DNA of 59,032 bases from the NCBI GenBank assembly GCA_000226015.1, contig JH153122.1:47904-106935 (forward strand), written 5' to 3'. The notes under the pieces are model-generated. The model made no database searches. It was not told the DNA's origin and saw nothing but the letters and a program-made list of their open reading frames with translations. The position numbers and the translations under genes are program-made. Source of the stretch: Mnemiopsis leidyi (Eukaryota > Ctenophora > Tentaculata > Lobata > Bolinopsidae). Shown here piece after piece: positions 48,801 through 58,509 of the stretch; position 1 is the first letter of the stretch; every line of letters starts with the position of its first letter.

Positions 48801-51800
48801 ACTAGACCAGATCATATCATTTTCTGCTTTTATCCTTTACGACAATGTCTTCAACTCTACCTCTACCACTCCCTGATTCCTCCTCTGCTCCTGAGTACTA
48901 CCCTCCACCTGCAGCAAACCCAGACAGAACAACAACACTCTACCCACCACCTCCCCAGTTTATCGACTCAGACGGCACCCTTGACTCCATCTACGTACAG
49001 ATCAGAGGACCAGATAACACCTACGAAAACCTTTCTCCTCGTGACGTCACATCCGGAGTTGACCCCTCAACCGGAGAACCCATCTACCAGAACATGTCCC
49101 CTCTTAGAAACCCTCGACATTCGACGGACTCAGGAGTCCCTTCCTCGGAAGACTCAGGAGTCGCTCCCTCCATCTCCTCTTTCCCTCCAGCTATCCCAGC
49201 ACCTACTCCAGCCAACCACCGCTCAGGAGCTGACTACACCAACAACCTGATCATACCCAGGAAGTACCGCCATCCCTCCTACACCACTCTGTCCCGGATA
49301 CCCTCTCTCTACTCAGAACACCCCACCTCCTGCTACACTCCCGCCCTTCACGCTACTCGCCGTGCTCTCCGCAAAGTCAGACAGAACTTCTCCAAGAGGA
49401 AGAGTCGGAGTGGGGAGAGCTACAGGAAGAAGTCTGGTAACGAGTACGATGACTATGTCATCCCTGAGTCTAACCTTGCTCCGGTACAGACTTATGTGTT
49501 GAACGATTTTGTTTTTTCTAGATTGTGATTTGTGTTGTAATTAATATTTCTATTTCATGGTTTGAATTGCGGGTTCTAACTTAATAACAGTATGAAATTT
49601 CATGATAATTCCAAACACTTATTAAGAAGTACTAAGTAGTAGAGATGTTTCTTGAGAGCATTTCAGCAGTATAGTAAATGACTTGACGATGGTGTCACCA
49701 CTGTAATATTATCCATTACATCTTTACACCCATGATATGCAATCATAATACCCATTACTCACGAACTGTATGATTTGAACATTGCTAGACATAGAAACAG
49801 GACTTACCGGGTGTGCTCCACTATCAATTATCTTGTCTTGTTTGTGCACTCCTTGAAAAGGCATTGGCTGTGCCTGAACCTAAACGGATATAAGATTTAA
49901 TTCCTTATTTTCTCAGAGGACCAGATAACACCTTATTTTCTCAAGGGACCAGATGAAACACTAAGTACTACAAGGAATCGAACCCATTGGCTATCATGCA
50001 ACATAGCCATACGCATAGCCATAAGGATAATCCAACATACCTTGGGCTGTACAGGTTTAAAGTTAGTTCCGTTATCGAAAGGGAGAGTTTTGGGGGCGTT
50101 TCCCATACTGGGGAGGATTTTAGTGACTTCTTTTAGATGTTGAGCAGGGAGGAGGGTGTCCACCGCAGGTAACTTCTCTTTAGAGTTTCTGTAGAGGTAA
50201 AACGTAAAGTTAATAATCTACTTGCGTTATTAACCAACATAAGAAGGGAGGGGAGATAGCGATATCAACATGGATTGAGACATTGGCTCAAAGAACATTT
50301 AAGGTGGGAACATTAAAATCTTATTCCTTACAAGGCATAATGGTCTAAACAAAAACCTGTGCTTTTAGGGAGGGGCATCTAGAGGCTTGAATGAAATTCA
50401 AAAAAAGGTTTGGGTTGGAGCACACATTCTATTCGTTTTTTTTTTCAAAATATTTACCTTACAGATATAGATACCACATTTAATTCAAGCTGAAAAGTCA
50501 GTATTGTGAAATTACGATTATATGATTATCCCTAGGAAAAAATACTCACTCGATGGATTGATCACCAAGTTTAGAACTGCTAGATTTATGCTTGACGTGC
50601 CGACTGCAAAACCCGTAATAGTCGACGATCCTTCTGTTTTCGCAGTCCTCAGCGACCAAAAGTCCTGCTTTCTGACCACAAGTAACGTGGAAGCAGTTGA
50701 TACAGTTCTGAAAATAACTTTACTGATATCTAGATATAGATCCTAGACCATACTTGGCATGAGATCTTTTGGTTCCGTATCTGAAAATGCACGAAAAATT
50801 TTGAATGTTAACTCATAATCGTTAAAACATTTCTGCGCTTAAAACCATCCGCGATAGAAGTGGCAGTTCAAACCTGAACGTTGCACTGCATGCAGGCTCC
50901 CTGCCTCTTGGCGGTGTCGTTACCTTTCTCATCACAAATGTAGCAAACCTGCTGAAACCTGGGTCCTGGAACTTCTGCCAGGTTTATCGGTTCCATTGAG
51001 TAGTTGTTTCCAAATATTACCTGGTCACAATGTACTTTTCATTACATAGAGTAGAGACTGAATGATAACAAAATAAGGATAATAGAGGCTGTGTTCTACG
51101 AGTATTTTTCTTGAATACTTATGTTTATAGCAAGGTTTACAGTGACACAGTGTCACGTGAGGATATTGGGTTCTAGGACATTATATCTAGGACATTATAT
51201 CTAGAACATTATATCTAGGACTTTATATCTAGGACTTTATATCCACATGTGTTAAATAAAATTTTCATACTGAACAGTAAACAATTGATTTGCCAACAAA
51301 TGACAATGGCAGTTGTGTTTTGCGACAAGTTTATCCCCTACACATGCACTGCAGAATCAGCTATCGTCACCCACCTCAGGAATGTATTGAGCACAGAGTA
51401 TGTGAGCCCAGCCCCCGTTATCAGTCTTCTTTAGCGCGCCGTCTACAAAGGGGCACAGCTGACAACGTTCTTTTCCGGCCCCTAACGTGCACCGCTGACA
51501 GAGCCAATTTTCTAGCGTAGAAAACTGACTCGGTATTCCGTAACATTCTGTAAGTTAAGTTTGTTCAGATACTCGGTATTTCGTAAAATTCTGTAAGTTA
51601 AGTTTGATCAGATGTATTTTGAATTTGAAATATGAAGATCATATTAATAGACATTTGAAGGTGTTGCATTTGAAATATCAATCTAATACAAAATTCCTGC
51701 TAGGGATGAAGTTAAACCCTGACAATGAGTGCTACCTTTATGAACGTAGAACTTGCACTTGGCACATTGTATGAGAGAGTCAGAGTGGGACGCATTAGTT

Positions 51801-51826
51801 TTGTTACAAACTGAGCAGACAGCCAT
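45867..51826 (-). CDS. AF10/AF17-family protein (PHD and extended PHD, OM-LZ), complete, 798 residues
   Basis: A nuclear chromatin reader and DOT1L cofactor by family. Twelve exons on the minus strand, 5' to 3': 51826-51736, 51547-51375, 51020-50874, 50707-50550, 50188-50041, 49879-49808, 48485-48353, 48136-48015, 47907-47604, 47417-46606, 46431-46342 and 46013-45867. Phases join without a stop (2397 nt). Residues 4-65 form a C4HC3 PHD finger (CSVC, CAKC, VHKEC, WLCQRC). A zinc knuckle and extended PHD follow (CQLCPFVDGALKKTDNGGWA, CYIC, CMQC, CFHVTC, FCSRH) to about 175. Residues about 350-450 are Lys-rich. Residues 505-549 match the AF10 octapeptide/leucine-zipper region and end in LSVPY, where vertebrate AF10 has LSVPF. 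The rest is Pro/Ser-rich and not conserved. The start is the first Met after an in-frame stop. The last acceptor (CTCCAG, 46014) is weak but keeps frame. Confidence 0.9.
48304..48390 (-). repeat. Tandem duplication of the exon 7 end and its donor in the AF10 gene
   Basis: A unit of about 43 bases covering the end of exon 7 (AAAACTAGGAAACC...GAAACTG) and its donor is repeated directly downstream. The used copy has GTACGT. In the second copy the same place reads ATACGT, so the donor is dead. The duplicate retains an open frame resembling KTRKPFPET. Confidence 0.85.
48784..48791 (+). promoter_or_regulatory. TATA box of the nested gene
   Basis: TATAAATA occurs 54 bases before the ATG at 48845. 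A pyrimidine-rich ATCATATCATTTTC stretch at the expected start-site distance follows. This supports a promoter facing opposite to the host AF10 gene. Confidence 0.6.
48845..49528 (+). CDS. Proline- and tyrosine-motif-rich protein nested antisense in an AF10 intron
   Basis: A 227-residue intronless frame lies wholly inside AF10 intron 6 (48486-49807) on the opposite strand. I do not recognise a family. It lacks a signal peptide or membrane segment. The N-terminal half is Pro-rich (EYYPPPAA, LYPPPPQF) and carries spaced tyrosine motifs: Y50-V-Q-I, Y60-E-N-L and Y81-Q-N-M. The latter two fit the Y-x-N pattern bound by Grb2-type SH2 domains. The C-terminal half has a basic cluster (RRALRKVRQNFSKRK) and another acidic tyrosine patch (EYDDYVIP). 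A cytoplasmic docking or scaffold protein is an inference. TATA box, coding-like composition and GC-rich codons support a real gene. Confidence 0.75.
   Translation: MSSTLPLPLPDSSSAPEYYPPPAANPDRTTTLYPPPPQFIDSDGTLDSIYVQIRGPDNTYENLSPRDVTSGVDPSTGEPIYQNMSPLRNPRHSTDSGVPSSEDSGVAPSISSFPPAIPAPTPANHRSGADYTNNLIIPRKYRHPSYTTLSRIPSLYSEHPTSCYTPALHATRRALRKVRQNFSKRKSRSGESYRKKSGNEYDDYVIPESNLAPVQTYVLNDFVFSRL
51173..51243. repeat. 14-bp tandem repeat, five copies
   Basis: AGGACATTATATCT repeats five times (one copy AGAACATTATATCT, the last two with ACTTTATATC). It lies in AF10 intron 2. Confidence 0.92.
51531..51618 (-). repeat. Tandem duplication of the exon 2 acceptor in the AF10 gene
   Basis: A unit of about 45 bases (CTCGGTATTCCGTAACATTC... 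on the plus strand) covering the acceptor and first bases of AF10 exon 2 is present twice. The exon-proximal copy continues the PHD finger in frame (ECYGIPSQ). Use of the distal copy would read into a stop within about ten codons. Confidence 0.88.
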
Positions 51827-51837
51827 CTCACTACTTG

Positions 51838-51851
51838 GTTACCATGGTTAC
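51838..51851 (-). promoter_or_regulatory. RFX-type X-box just upstream of the AF10 start codon
   Basis: On the minus strand GTAACCATGGTAAC fits the RFX X-box consensus GTNRCC-N2-RGYAAC exactly. It ends 12 bases before the ATG at 51826. It also contains a tiny upstream ATG frame (ATGGTAACCAAGTAG). Confidence 0.5.
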
Positions 51852-52574
51852 CAGCTAAAAAAGTAGTTGGTTACTAAAGCAACTTACTAAGACTATAATT
51901 AGAACCTACTGGTACTGTAAATATTACTTTTCGGTAGCCATAATTTGTTAATTGGTTTGTTAATTGGTTTATCGACCACTTCTCACAACTTTATTTCATA
52001 CCTATTCACGATAAAAGTTCGTCCCTCTGCAACTGATGGTTAATTCACGAAATTAATCCATTGGTTTAATCAACGAGACAGATTAAAATACATAAGAAAT
52101 AATAATCTTCGAAAGAAATACTCCCGGAGACAGTTCGACATTAACAAATTATATAAAAATAAATGCAACAATTAAAGAATTGGATTGGACAACAATTTAA
52201 ATCTCGATAATATGGGAGCATCATAATTGAAAAAAAAATAATAAGAAATATTCAATTTTTTGTTAAAACCATGTACAATAACACCTGAATACTTATATTT
52301 ATTTTAACTCGATAATTCATATTATAATCAAAATCACGATGTAAAATTGCAATACACGGTGAAATAAAACAAGAACAGCGACCGTAATTGACAGTTACAA
52401 TTTAACTTAAAGGTTATGCTCCGCAATATATCGGCTATAAGTCAGTACTATAACGACCCGATTAAAAGCAATACACAGATATTTACAAAAAACCGTTGAG
52501 CTTATAATAAATTTGCCCCTCTGCTTTCCCCTCACACGAACAGTCGTTTTAAGACAAGAGTTTGCCACAAATTA
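51852..52574. other. Intergenic region between AF10 and the phosphatase gene
   Basis: About 720 bases, very AT-rich, containing the AF10 5' flank and the 3' flank of the phosphatase gene. A duplicated TTAATTGGTTTGTTAATTGGTTTA stretch lies near 51948-51970. No gene was seen. Confidence 0.5.
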
Positions 52575-54751
52575 TCACTCATCCCCATCTAAGACGGTGG
52601 TAACTAAAGTATTTTCCGGTTCACTGTTTTCAGCGTACTCGTTATCATTATCCTCGATCAGAGGCTGCTGATCTGAACTCTCTGGCTGATCGTCTCTGCT
52701 GTTCAGGGGACATCTCTTTATGCAGTGAAAGAAGATATAAGTAGCTTCACAGAGCGAGATTGTCAGAAGCACGGCTATGATGATCTGCTGTCCGCTGTGC
52801 TTGTCACTCCATTCCTCAGGGGAGATGTTGCAGATGAGGTTGTAGTTGCAGCCCTCTGCCCGGCTATTGATTATGTTCTTTAGATCGGAGACAGTGCAGC
52901 CTCCCTCGCTGCAGAGCGGAACTTGAACTTCCTTTTCGTTTACTATCACCTGACGGATCGGATCGTTTAAATTGGATTGAAAAAGTATTAATGAGTTATT
53001 CTACATTGAAATTGAAACAAATATTCAGTATTCACAAAGCTCAGATTGCAATAACCCACAGAAATTGGCAACTCGATTTTCCCGGTTCGGGGAAAGAAAA
53101 GTATGCAACGAATAGGGGTTATACCGGTGCAATACGGTGGTAAAGAAGTTTAAACTGTTAGGTAATCCGGGAAGACGGTAAATCGGGGTACTGGCCTGAT
53201 AAAACGGAGTACTGGCGTGATAAAACGGGATACTTGCGTGATAAAACGGGTTACTGGCGTGATAAAACGGGATACTTGCGTGATAAAACGGGTTACTGGC
53301 GTGATAAAACGGGATACTGGCGTGATAAAACGGGATACTGGCGTAATAAAACGGGATACTTGCGTAATAAAACGGGGAACTTGCATGATAAAACGGGTTA
53401 CTGGCGTGATAAAAAGGGATACTGGCGTGGTGAAATGGGGTACTGGCGTGATAAAACGGGATACTGGCGTGGTAAAACGGGATACTGGCGTGATAAAACG
53501 GGGTACTGAACGTGTAATAAATATGATGCATCAAAAATAAAGCTAAAACAAAGCTCAACAAACATGTTGTGTAGTCACCTGTATTCTGGAATCTTTGTCA
53601 CCTGGACAGGTATGTCTAACAAATGCCACGTTTCCAGCAAACGGTGTGATTCGAGAAACCTTCATTTTGCGGTTTTTCCAGTTCTTCATTTTGTGTGTCA
53701 AAATCTCGCCATCGTCAAATAAGCCCAACAAAGTTAACAAAGGCATAACAGTTTCTTCGTGGGCAAATTTCAGGACTGGATTCGTGTTATCTCCTTCCAT
53801 TTTTGCAATGATATCATTTAAAAGTAAACATGCCATTTTATACGTTGTAGGGTATGGGTAACTGTATTTGTAATATTTTTCAAGATCTTTACTGAAATCA
53901 AGAACGTCCAGGGATTCCTTGTTAAAAACGTTACAAAATTGGGAATGCCCAGCCTGAGTTGGGGACATGTTTTCCGCAGCACACAAATAATAAAGTGCTT
54001 TTGAGTCGTTCAAACTTGCTTTATAGTTCAACACTGAAGACACTGATTGTACTACTGCCTGATAAACAGGAAGATCATCAAAAAGATTAGCTTCCTCTTT
54101 CCATTTCAGAGTGTTTATGTAGTTTTCATACTTAGGACAGCAGTCTACAAACCGTAACAGTCGATCCTCATCATTCTTTTCAATGACTATCCCAGGAGGC
54201 ATGTAACCCTCCATCACTATGTTCAGTCTGTCAGTACTTGATTCTAGGGGACCCGTGCCATGAAGCAACCCATCCATAAATGATAGGGCACTTTGGATTG
54301 TCCTCATCTTTGTTGTGGCTTGCAATGAGTAGTTGTACACAGAGTAATTAGGAAAAATACTGGAGAACTTTTCTTTATACCTTGAGGCAATAGAAAAGTG
54401 TTCATACATGCCTTCTACTACAAGTTCATAGTCTTTATAGTAAACCCCGCCCTCCCACGTCTTATACCACTCCATTTCGGGGTTCAATGTTACAATCCCT
54501 GAGTTTACCAATTCTGTGAACTTCTTCAAAAAGAGATTTATTCTGGTGGTAATAGTGTTACCAAAGTTTCTGCTGCCATGCCTCAGTAAAAAGTAAAGTC
54601 TCTCAGGCTTGCACTGCCCATTATTGTTTGATAATGTCTGGACGTCCCTCACATCTCCTCTAACAGCGTCATACACAGTTTTTGATGAGAGTTCAGGGAT
54701 AGAGGAAGTGTATGATTTTGGAATCAGGAAGAAAAATATTAGTAGCTTCAT
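52575..54751 (-). CDS. MINPP1-type histidine acid phosphatase with membrane anchor (2 exons, 515 residues)
   Basis: Family members remove phosphates from inositol polyphosphates such as phytate and IP6 in secretory or lysosomal compartments. Exons on the minus strand are 54751-53579 and 52949-52575, joined in phase 0 (RIQ|VIVNEKE). Residues 1-17 are a signal peptide. The catalytic RHGSR motif lies at 57-61 and the acid/base region, HEET in place of the family HAET, at 331-334. The MINPP-like ...NEKEVQVP strand spans the splice junction. Beyond the usual C terminus there is a hydrophobic segment at about 446-466, then a 49-residue acidic tail with D484-Q-Q-P-L-I489, a [DE]xxxL[LI] sorting signal. 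Lengthened from the usual ~490 residues by this tail. NAGLU lies 560 bp upstream on the same strand. Confidence 0.88.
53186..53510. repeat. 21-bp minisatellite, about 15 copies, in the phosphatase intron
   Basis: Units of 21 bases built on GATAAAACGGGATACTGGCG repeat about fifteen times in the single intron of the phosphatase gene. Because 21 is a multiple of three and the unit lacks stops in most frames, long open frames appear on both strands (for example 178 codons on the minus strand at 53561-53025). These frames do not join the flanking exons. Confidence 0.96.
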
Positions 54752-55310
54752 TGATTCATAAACCTGAATAGTTTGTTTGTTAGACTATATCTCTTTTCCA
54801 TTATTAAATTGATGGATAAAAATGAAAAATGAGAAAATCAAAAAGAAAACTGAGAATCTATTAAAATTTGGCTACAATAAGCATTCTATCATCATATATA
54901 AAATAATTCATTAAATTTACTTCACCAATTATCAAAATTACAATTAAAATTATCATTAAAACCTAAAACCTTATAAAAAGGCAAACTTTACTTGAATTGC
55001 ATCTACTCAGTTTCGACTCAGGCAGTCTCTAATATCTTTTTGTCTCTTCTCTTTTTGAAATTAACCAAACCCATATAATTAAAAGATACAATACTAAAAA
55101 CACTTAAGTCCAGGCATTTTCAAACTTCAAAGTAAATAACATAGGTTGAGGTACATTTATACCAATTTAAGAAATAAATGATGATAAGATTTCGGAAAAT
55201 TATAAGATGTACTGCATGAAAAAACCTAAAAATATATAAATAAACAAATTAAATAATATAAGATAACATTCACCTCATGGCTGCGGGATTATTACTTCAA
55301 CACAATGCTA
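54752..55310. other. AT-rich spacer between NAGLU and the phosphatase gene
   Basis: About 560 bases of strongly AT-rich sequence. It must hold the NAGLU 3' flank and the phosphatase promoter. No clear TATA or polyadenylation site could be chosen, because AT-rich words are everywhere. Confidence 0.5.
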
Positions 55311-57527
55311 TTAAAATTCAGAAGCAAGAACTATTATTTGTTCTATCAATTTTTTCAGTTTAAAAATACTTCTATCCTCCCATGGAACACAACTAGATAA
55401 AGTCTCATTAGTTACAAATGCTTTTTCTATTCGCGTCACTTTTATTTCATAGTCCTGCTGATTAAATGGGGTGCCGTTTAACAATGAAAGCCTTAGAAAC
55501 TCAAAAAAAGTTTGCCATCTTAGCTTGTAATAGCTGTTGACCAATTCTGACCACATTTTAAAAGCATAGTCTAAAATTTCTCCTCCATATCCCCACATGG
55601 TTAACTGAAGTCTAAAATCTTTCCGAAGCTTTACAGGGCTGTCATTGACAAGCAAAGCAAATGAACTGACTGTCTCAAGATGACATGGTAGTGATCTTAG
55701 AGGAATAAGATTAAATGCATAATCCAACAGTGTTAGAGTCTTCATCATTGCATAAACATTACTGTCAAACAGCTTTATGTTTTTCTTTGAATAAGCACTT
55801 ATTAAATTACCATATTTCTCATGAAACAATAACTCAGCATAGTTCTGCAGCACTGAGCTTAGATCATAAACAAATACCTCTGATATCTTCTCAATCTGGT
55901 TATGCTGAATTATGTGCATAAATTCATTCAGTATACTAAGGTTTTCAGCTAAATCTGAATTGTGATAAAATGTCATGTTCAACCCAGGGCGTTTACGAAT
56001 AAAGCAACTCTCTGGAAAAGATCCAAGGCTGTTGGCTGAATAGAGTTTGTCAATAATGTGTTCAACAATTTTACTATCATAAGAATTATACCTATATCGA
56101 GTAATATTGTCCTTCCATCCTGAGTAAAATGAAAATGGATCTACAGGGTTTTGACTACCATTTTTGTGTTTGGACGAAAACTGCATGATTCCATCTAGAA
56201 GAATTGTATTTTCATAAATTCCTTCTGGCATAAATCCAAACCCCATCAAAGACTGACTGGTTTTTAAGGCAGTGTCATATCCACTTAAGGTACTTAACAC
56301 ATTTCCATTGATTAGAGTATTGCCACCAAAGTTATTTACCATGGTCCAGATGAATGGCTTACCATAAAAACTCTTGGTGCGATTCCATGTAGGATTAACC
56401 TCTGCAAACATATCAAGAATAATGATATCATTGCTGCTAACATGTTCTAGATAAGATTTCACTCTTTTACTGTTCCAAAATGAGTCATATCCAAATGTCC
56501 AACCTTGTAAAAGCCATACACCAGTCTGATCAGCATATTTAATAACTGAAATAGTATTTTTGCCACAAGACTCAAGGTAAAACAGGCTAGTATTTACAGG
56601 AGTATTTTCATTGAACATGTCAACGGCATAGATATGATTGGTATGAAATGATTCAAGCAAAGTTTTCATATAAATTTTTCCGACAAGTTTGTACAGTTCT
56701 TTGGTTGGGTCAATTTGAAGCAGGCAGGAATAAGTTTTGTTGAATCCATTCCAACAATTCACATCATTAAAATATGCTTTATTGAAAATGGCTTTGAAAG
56801 CAGGAGGAACAAAACCTGAAAATCCAGGAATGGCAATTTTGACACCCAACTCATTGAATCTTTTTGAAATATTTCTTTGGAGAGATACTTGGAAATCAAT
56901 AAACTCAGAAGTGAGAGGAGCAGTAAAATGCTTCATATTACCCATTCTAGACCAGGCAAGAAATGCTGGACCATTGAAAAAGTTGTAGATTGTGCTTTCA
57001 GTCAAGCCAAATATTTTAAACATTTTCAAGTAAACCCACTCAATTCCAATTGGAACGTAAACAATGTTAAATCCTCTAAATACAATCCAATCTATATGTT
57101 TTTCCCACATGTCCCAATTCCAGGCCCAATACGAGTAAGAGAAAGCGCAAATATTTCCATAGTAATGTGTTAGCCCAGAAAAAGAGTGGTGAACAGCAGT
57201 ATTAAGTTCTACCAATTTAAAGTCCGGGTTGGACATTCCAAACTCTGTCAGTGTTGTATTACAGTGTTCTCTGAGATAATACCTCAGTCCATTAATAGCA
57301 GCATAACTTGATGAACCTGTTATCTGGAGAAAGATGTTGTCTGAACGGTTATATGTGGATAATACAACCTCATTATCAGAAATGGACTTCAGTGAAATTG
57401 TAAAATTGATAAATTGGCAGTTAAGTGGATTGATTCTGCAAACAAAGTTGCTCAGATCAGAGGTGGAGGACGAGGATAAAACCATCATTGAGGGAATGAG
57501 GAGATAGAAGCACGCAGGGATTAGCAT
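55311..57527 (-). CDS. NAGLU: Alpha-N-acetylglucosaminidase, GH89 (intronless, 738 residues)
   Basis: A lysosomal hydrolase that removes terminal alpha-linked N-acetylglucosamine during heparan sulfate breakdown. The length matches human NAGLU (743). A signal peptide precedes SSSTSD. The family core is clear: YWAWNWDMWEKHIDWIVFRGFN (split here as YWAWNWDMW and WIVFRGFN, residues 133-154), the GPAFLAWSRMGNM stretch (186-198), FNE with the likely catalytic Glu at 307, VNNFGGNT (397-404) and MPEGIYEN with the second likely catalytic Glu at 435. The frame is intact with no intron, which contrasts with the intron-rich genes nearby, and its codons are more AT-rich. Several N-x-S/T sites fit a glycosylated lysosomal enzyme. 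The same-strand neighbour downstream is another probable lysosomal hydrolase. Confidence 0.96.
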   Translation of the reverse strand: MLIPACFYLLIPSMMVLSSSSTSDLSNFVCRINPLNCQFINFTISLKSISDNEVVLSTYNRSDNIFLQITGSSSYAAINGLRYYLREHCNTTLTEFGMSNPDFKLVELNTAVHHSFSGLTHYYGNICAFSYSYWAWNWDMWEKHIDWIVFRGFNIVYVPIGIEWVYLKMFKIFGLTESTIYNFFNGPAFLAWSRMGNMKHFTAPLTSEFIDFQVSLQRNISKRFNELGVKIAIPGFSGFVPPAFKAIFNKAYFNDVNCWNGFNKTYSCLLQIDPTKELYKLVGKIYMKTLLESFHTNHIYAVDMFNENTPVNTSLFYLESCGKNTISVIKYADQTGVWLLQGWTFGYDSFWNSKRVKSYLEHVSSNDIIILDMFAEVNPTWNRTKSFYGKPFIWTMVNNFGGNTLINGNVLSTLSGYDTALKTSQSLMGFGFMPEGIYENTILLDGIMQFSSKHKNGSQNPVDPFSFYSGWKDNITRYRYNSYDSKIVEHIIDKLYSANSLGSFPESCFIRKRPGLNMTFYHNSDLAENLSILNEFMHIIQHNQIEKISEVFVYDLSSVLQNYAELLFHEKYGNLISAYSKKNIKLFDSNVYAMMKTLTLLDYAFNLIPLRSLPCHLETVSSFALLVNDSPVKLRKDFRLQLTMWGYGGEILDYAFKMWSELVNSYYKLRWQTFFEFLRLSLLNGTPFNQQDYEIKVTRIEKAFVTNETLSSCVPWEDRSIFKLKKLIEQIIVLASEF

Positions 57528-57930
57528 TTTGGATCTGAGAATAAAGTGAATGATTAAATTGTATCATAACATGGAGTTATATGCCGAACCTGGACTACAA
57601 TCTCATCTTCAGACACATAAGGTCACCAGATGAAATAACCTGATGGGTTTTTTTATAGATAGCTGCTGGGAAATTCTGTTATTTGTATAAAGTTTTTAGG
57701 GGAACTGTATGATGTTTTAATTATATTTTTATGGGGGATTTGACAGCAAATTATTTAAATTATTTTATGCATAAATTTCAAGATACTATAGAGGGAAACT
57801 GCTGTATTTTGCATGATGTTTTATTTTCTTAAAACAAAGAGTATTACTTATTACTTATTATATGTGGCCTAACTATAGTTTTATAAACCCTTAACATAAA
57901 TTTGTAAGGGGGTTGATGGACATAATTAGA
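57528..57930. other. NAGLU 5' flank
   Basis: AT-rich sequence upstream of NAGLU. No intron or non-coding first exon was recognised, and no clear core promoter motif could be chosen. Confidence 0.4.
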
Positions 57931-57970
57931 TATGAGTTTGTACATTACATACACATGTCTCATACACATG

Positions 57971-58216
57971 TTACATCAATACCATCATCAACTGGTGCAA
58001 AACCAAGGTCCTCTCCATCAGTACCCTCAAACCAAAGTTGTCATGTTTACGAGGAACAGGAAGTGTATCCTCAGACCAATTCCTGTTGACAACAAAACAA
58101 TTGAATTGTCCATCTCAGCCATATCCTTCGATGTAACTCTAGACAGCAAACTTAATTTCAACAAAAACTTGTCAAAGATAACCAAGAAGGCCTCGGATTC
58201 TCTGTACAATGCATAG
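57971..58216 (+). mobile_element. Degraded non-LTR (LINE) reverse-transcriptase fragment
   Basis: The peptide pieces WCKTKVLSIS (one frame) and TKVVMFTRNRK...DVTLDSKLNFNKNL...ITKKASDSLYNA (another frame) match the C-terminal part of reverse transcriptases of jockey-like LINEs, which read WCK...LSINPxKTKVV.FTR...YLGVxLDSKLxW.xH. A frameshift near 58020-58035 and the small size show it is dead. Its ends were not defined. Confidence 0.65.
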
Positions 58217-58308
58217 AAGCAGCAGAACCTACTTGGGGGCTGAACACTTAACCAGCTCATAGATTTAAAAAGCCATCATTCCCCTGACCCTGCCCTATTG
58301 CTGAGCAT

Positions 58309-58500
58309 ATGGATAAGAGCCACTCTCGCATCTTTGTCGCATTGATACCCGACTCTCGCACCGCAAAGCTGAACGAGATCGTAGACGGATATAATCTCGT
58401 CCATCGCAGCTCAAAGTTCGTAAAAAATTGGACAGATGTAATCTCGTCAATATCCGCTGCGAAAGTCAAGCATAACCTTGACGAGATGATATCTTTCTAA
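58309..58500 (+). other. Short open frame of unknown status
   Basis: A 63-codon frame (MDKSHSRIFVALIPDSRT...NLDEMISF) follows the LINE fragment. It ends with TAA and looks moderately coding, but no family was recognised. It could be part of another decayed element. Confidence 0.2.
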
Positions 58501-58509
58501 CGTTCTGCC

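Noticed and set aside
53217..53540. Plus-strand 107- and 91-codon frames
   Set aside because: They are translations of the 21-bp minisatellite and have no independent start context.
55715..57173. Plus-strand open frames within the NAGLU locus
   Set aside because: Antisense shadows of the intact 738-codon NAGLU frame.
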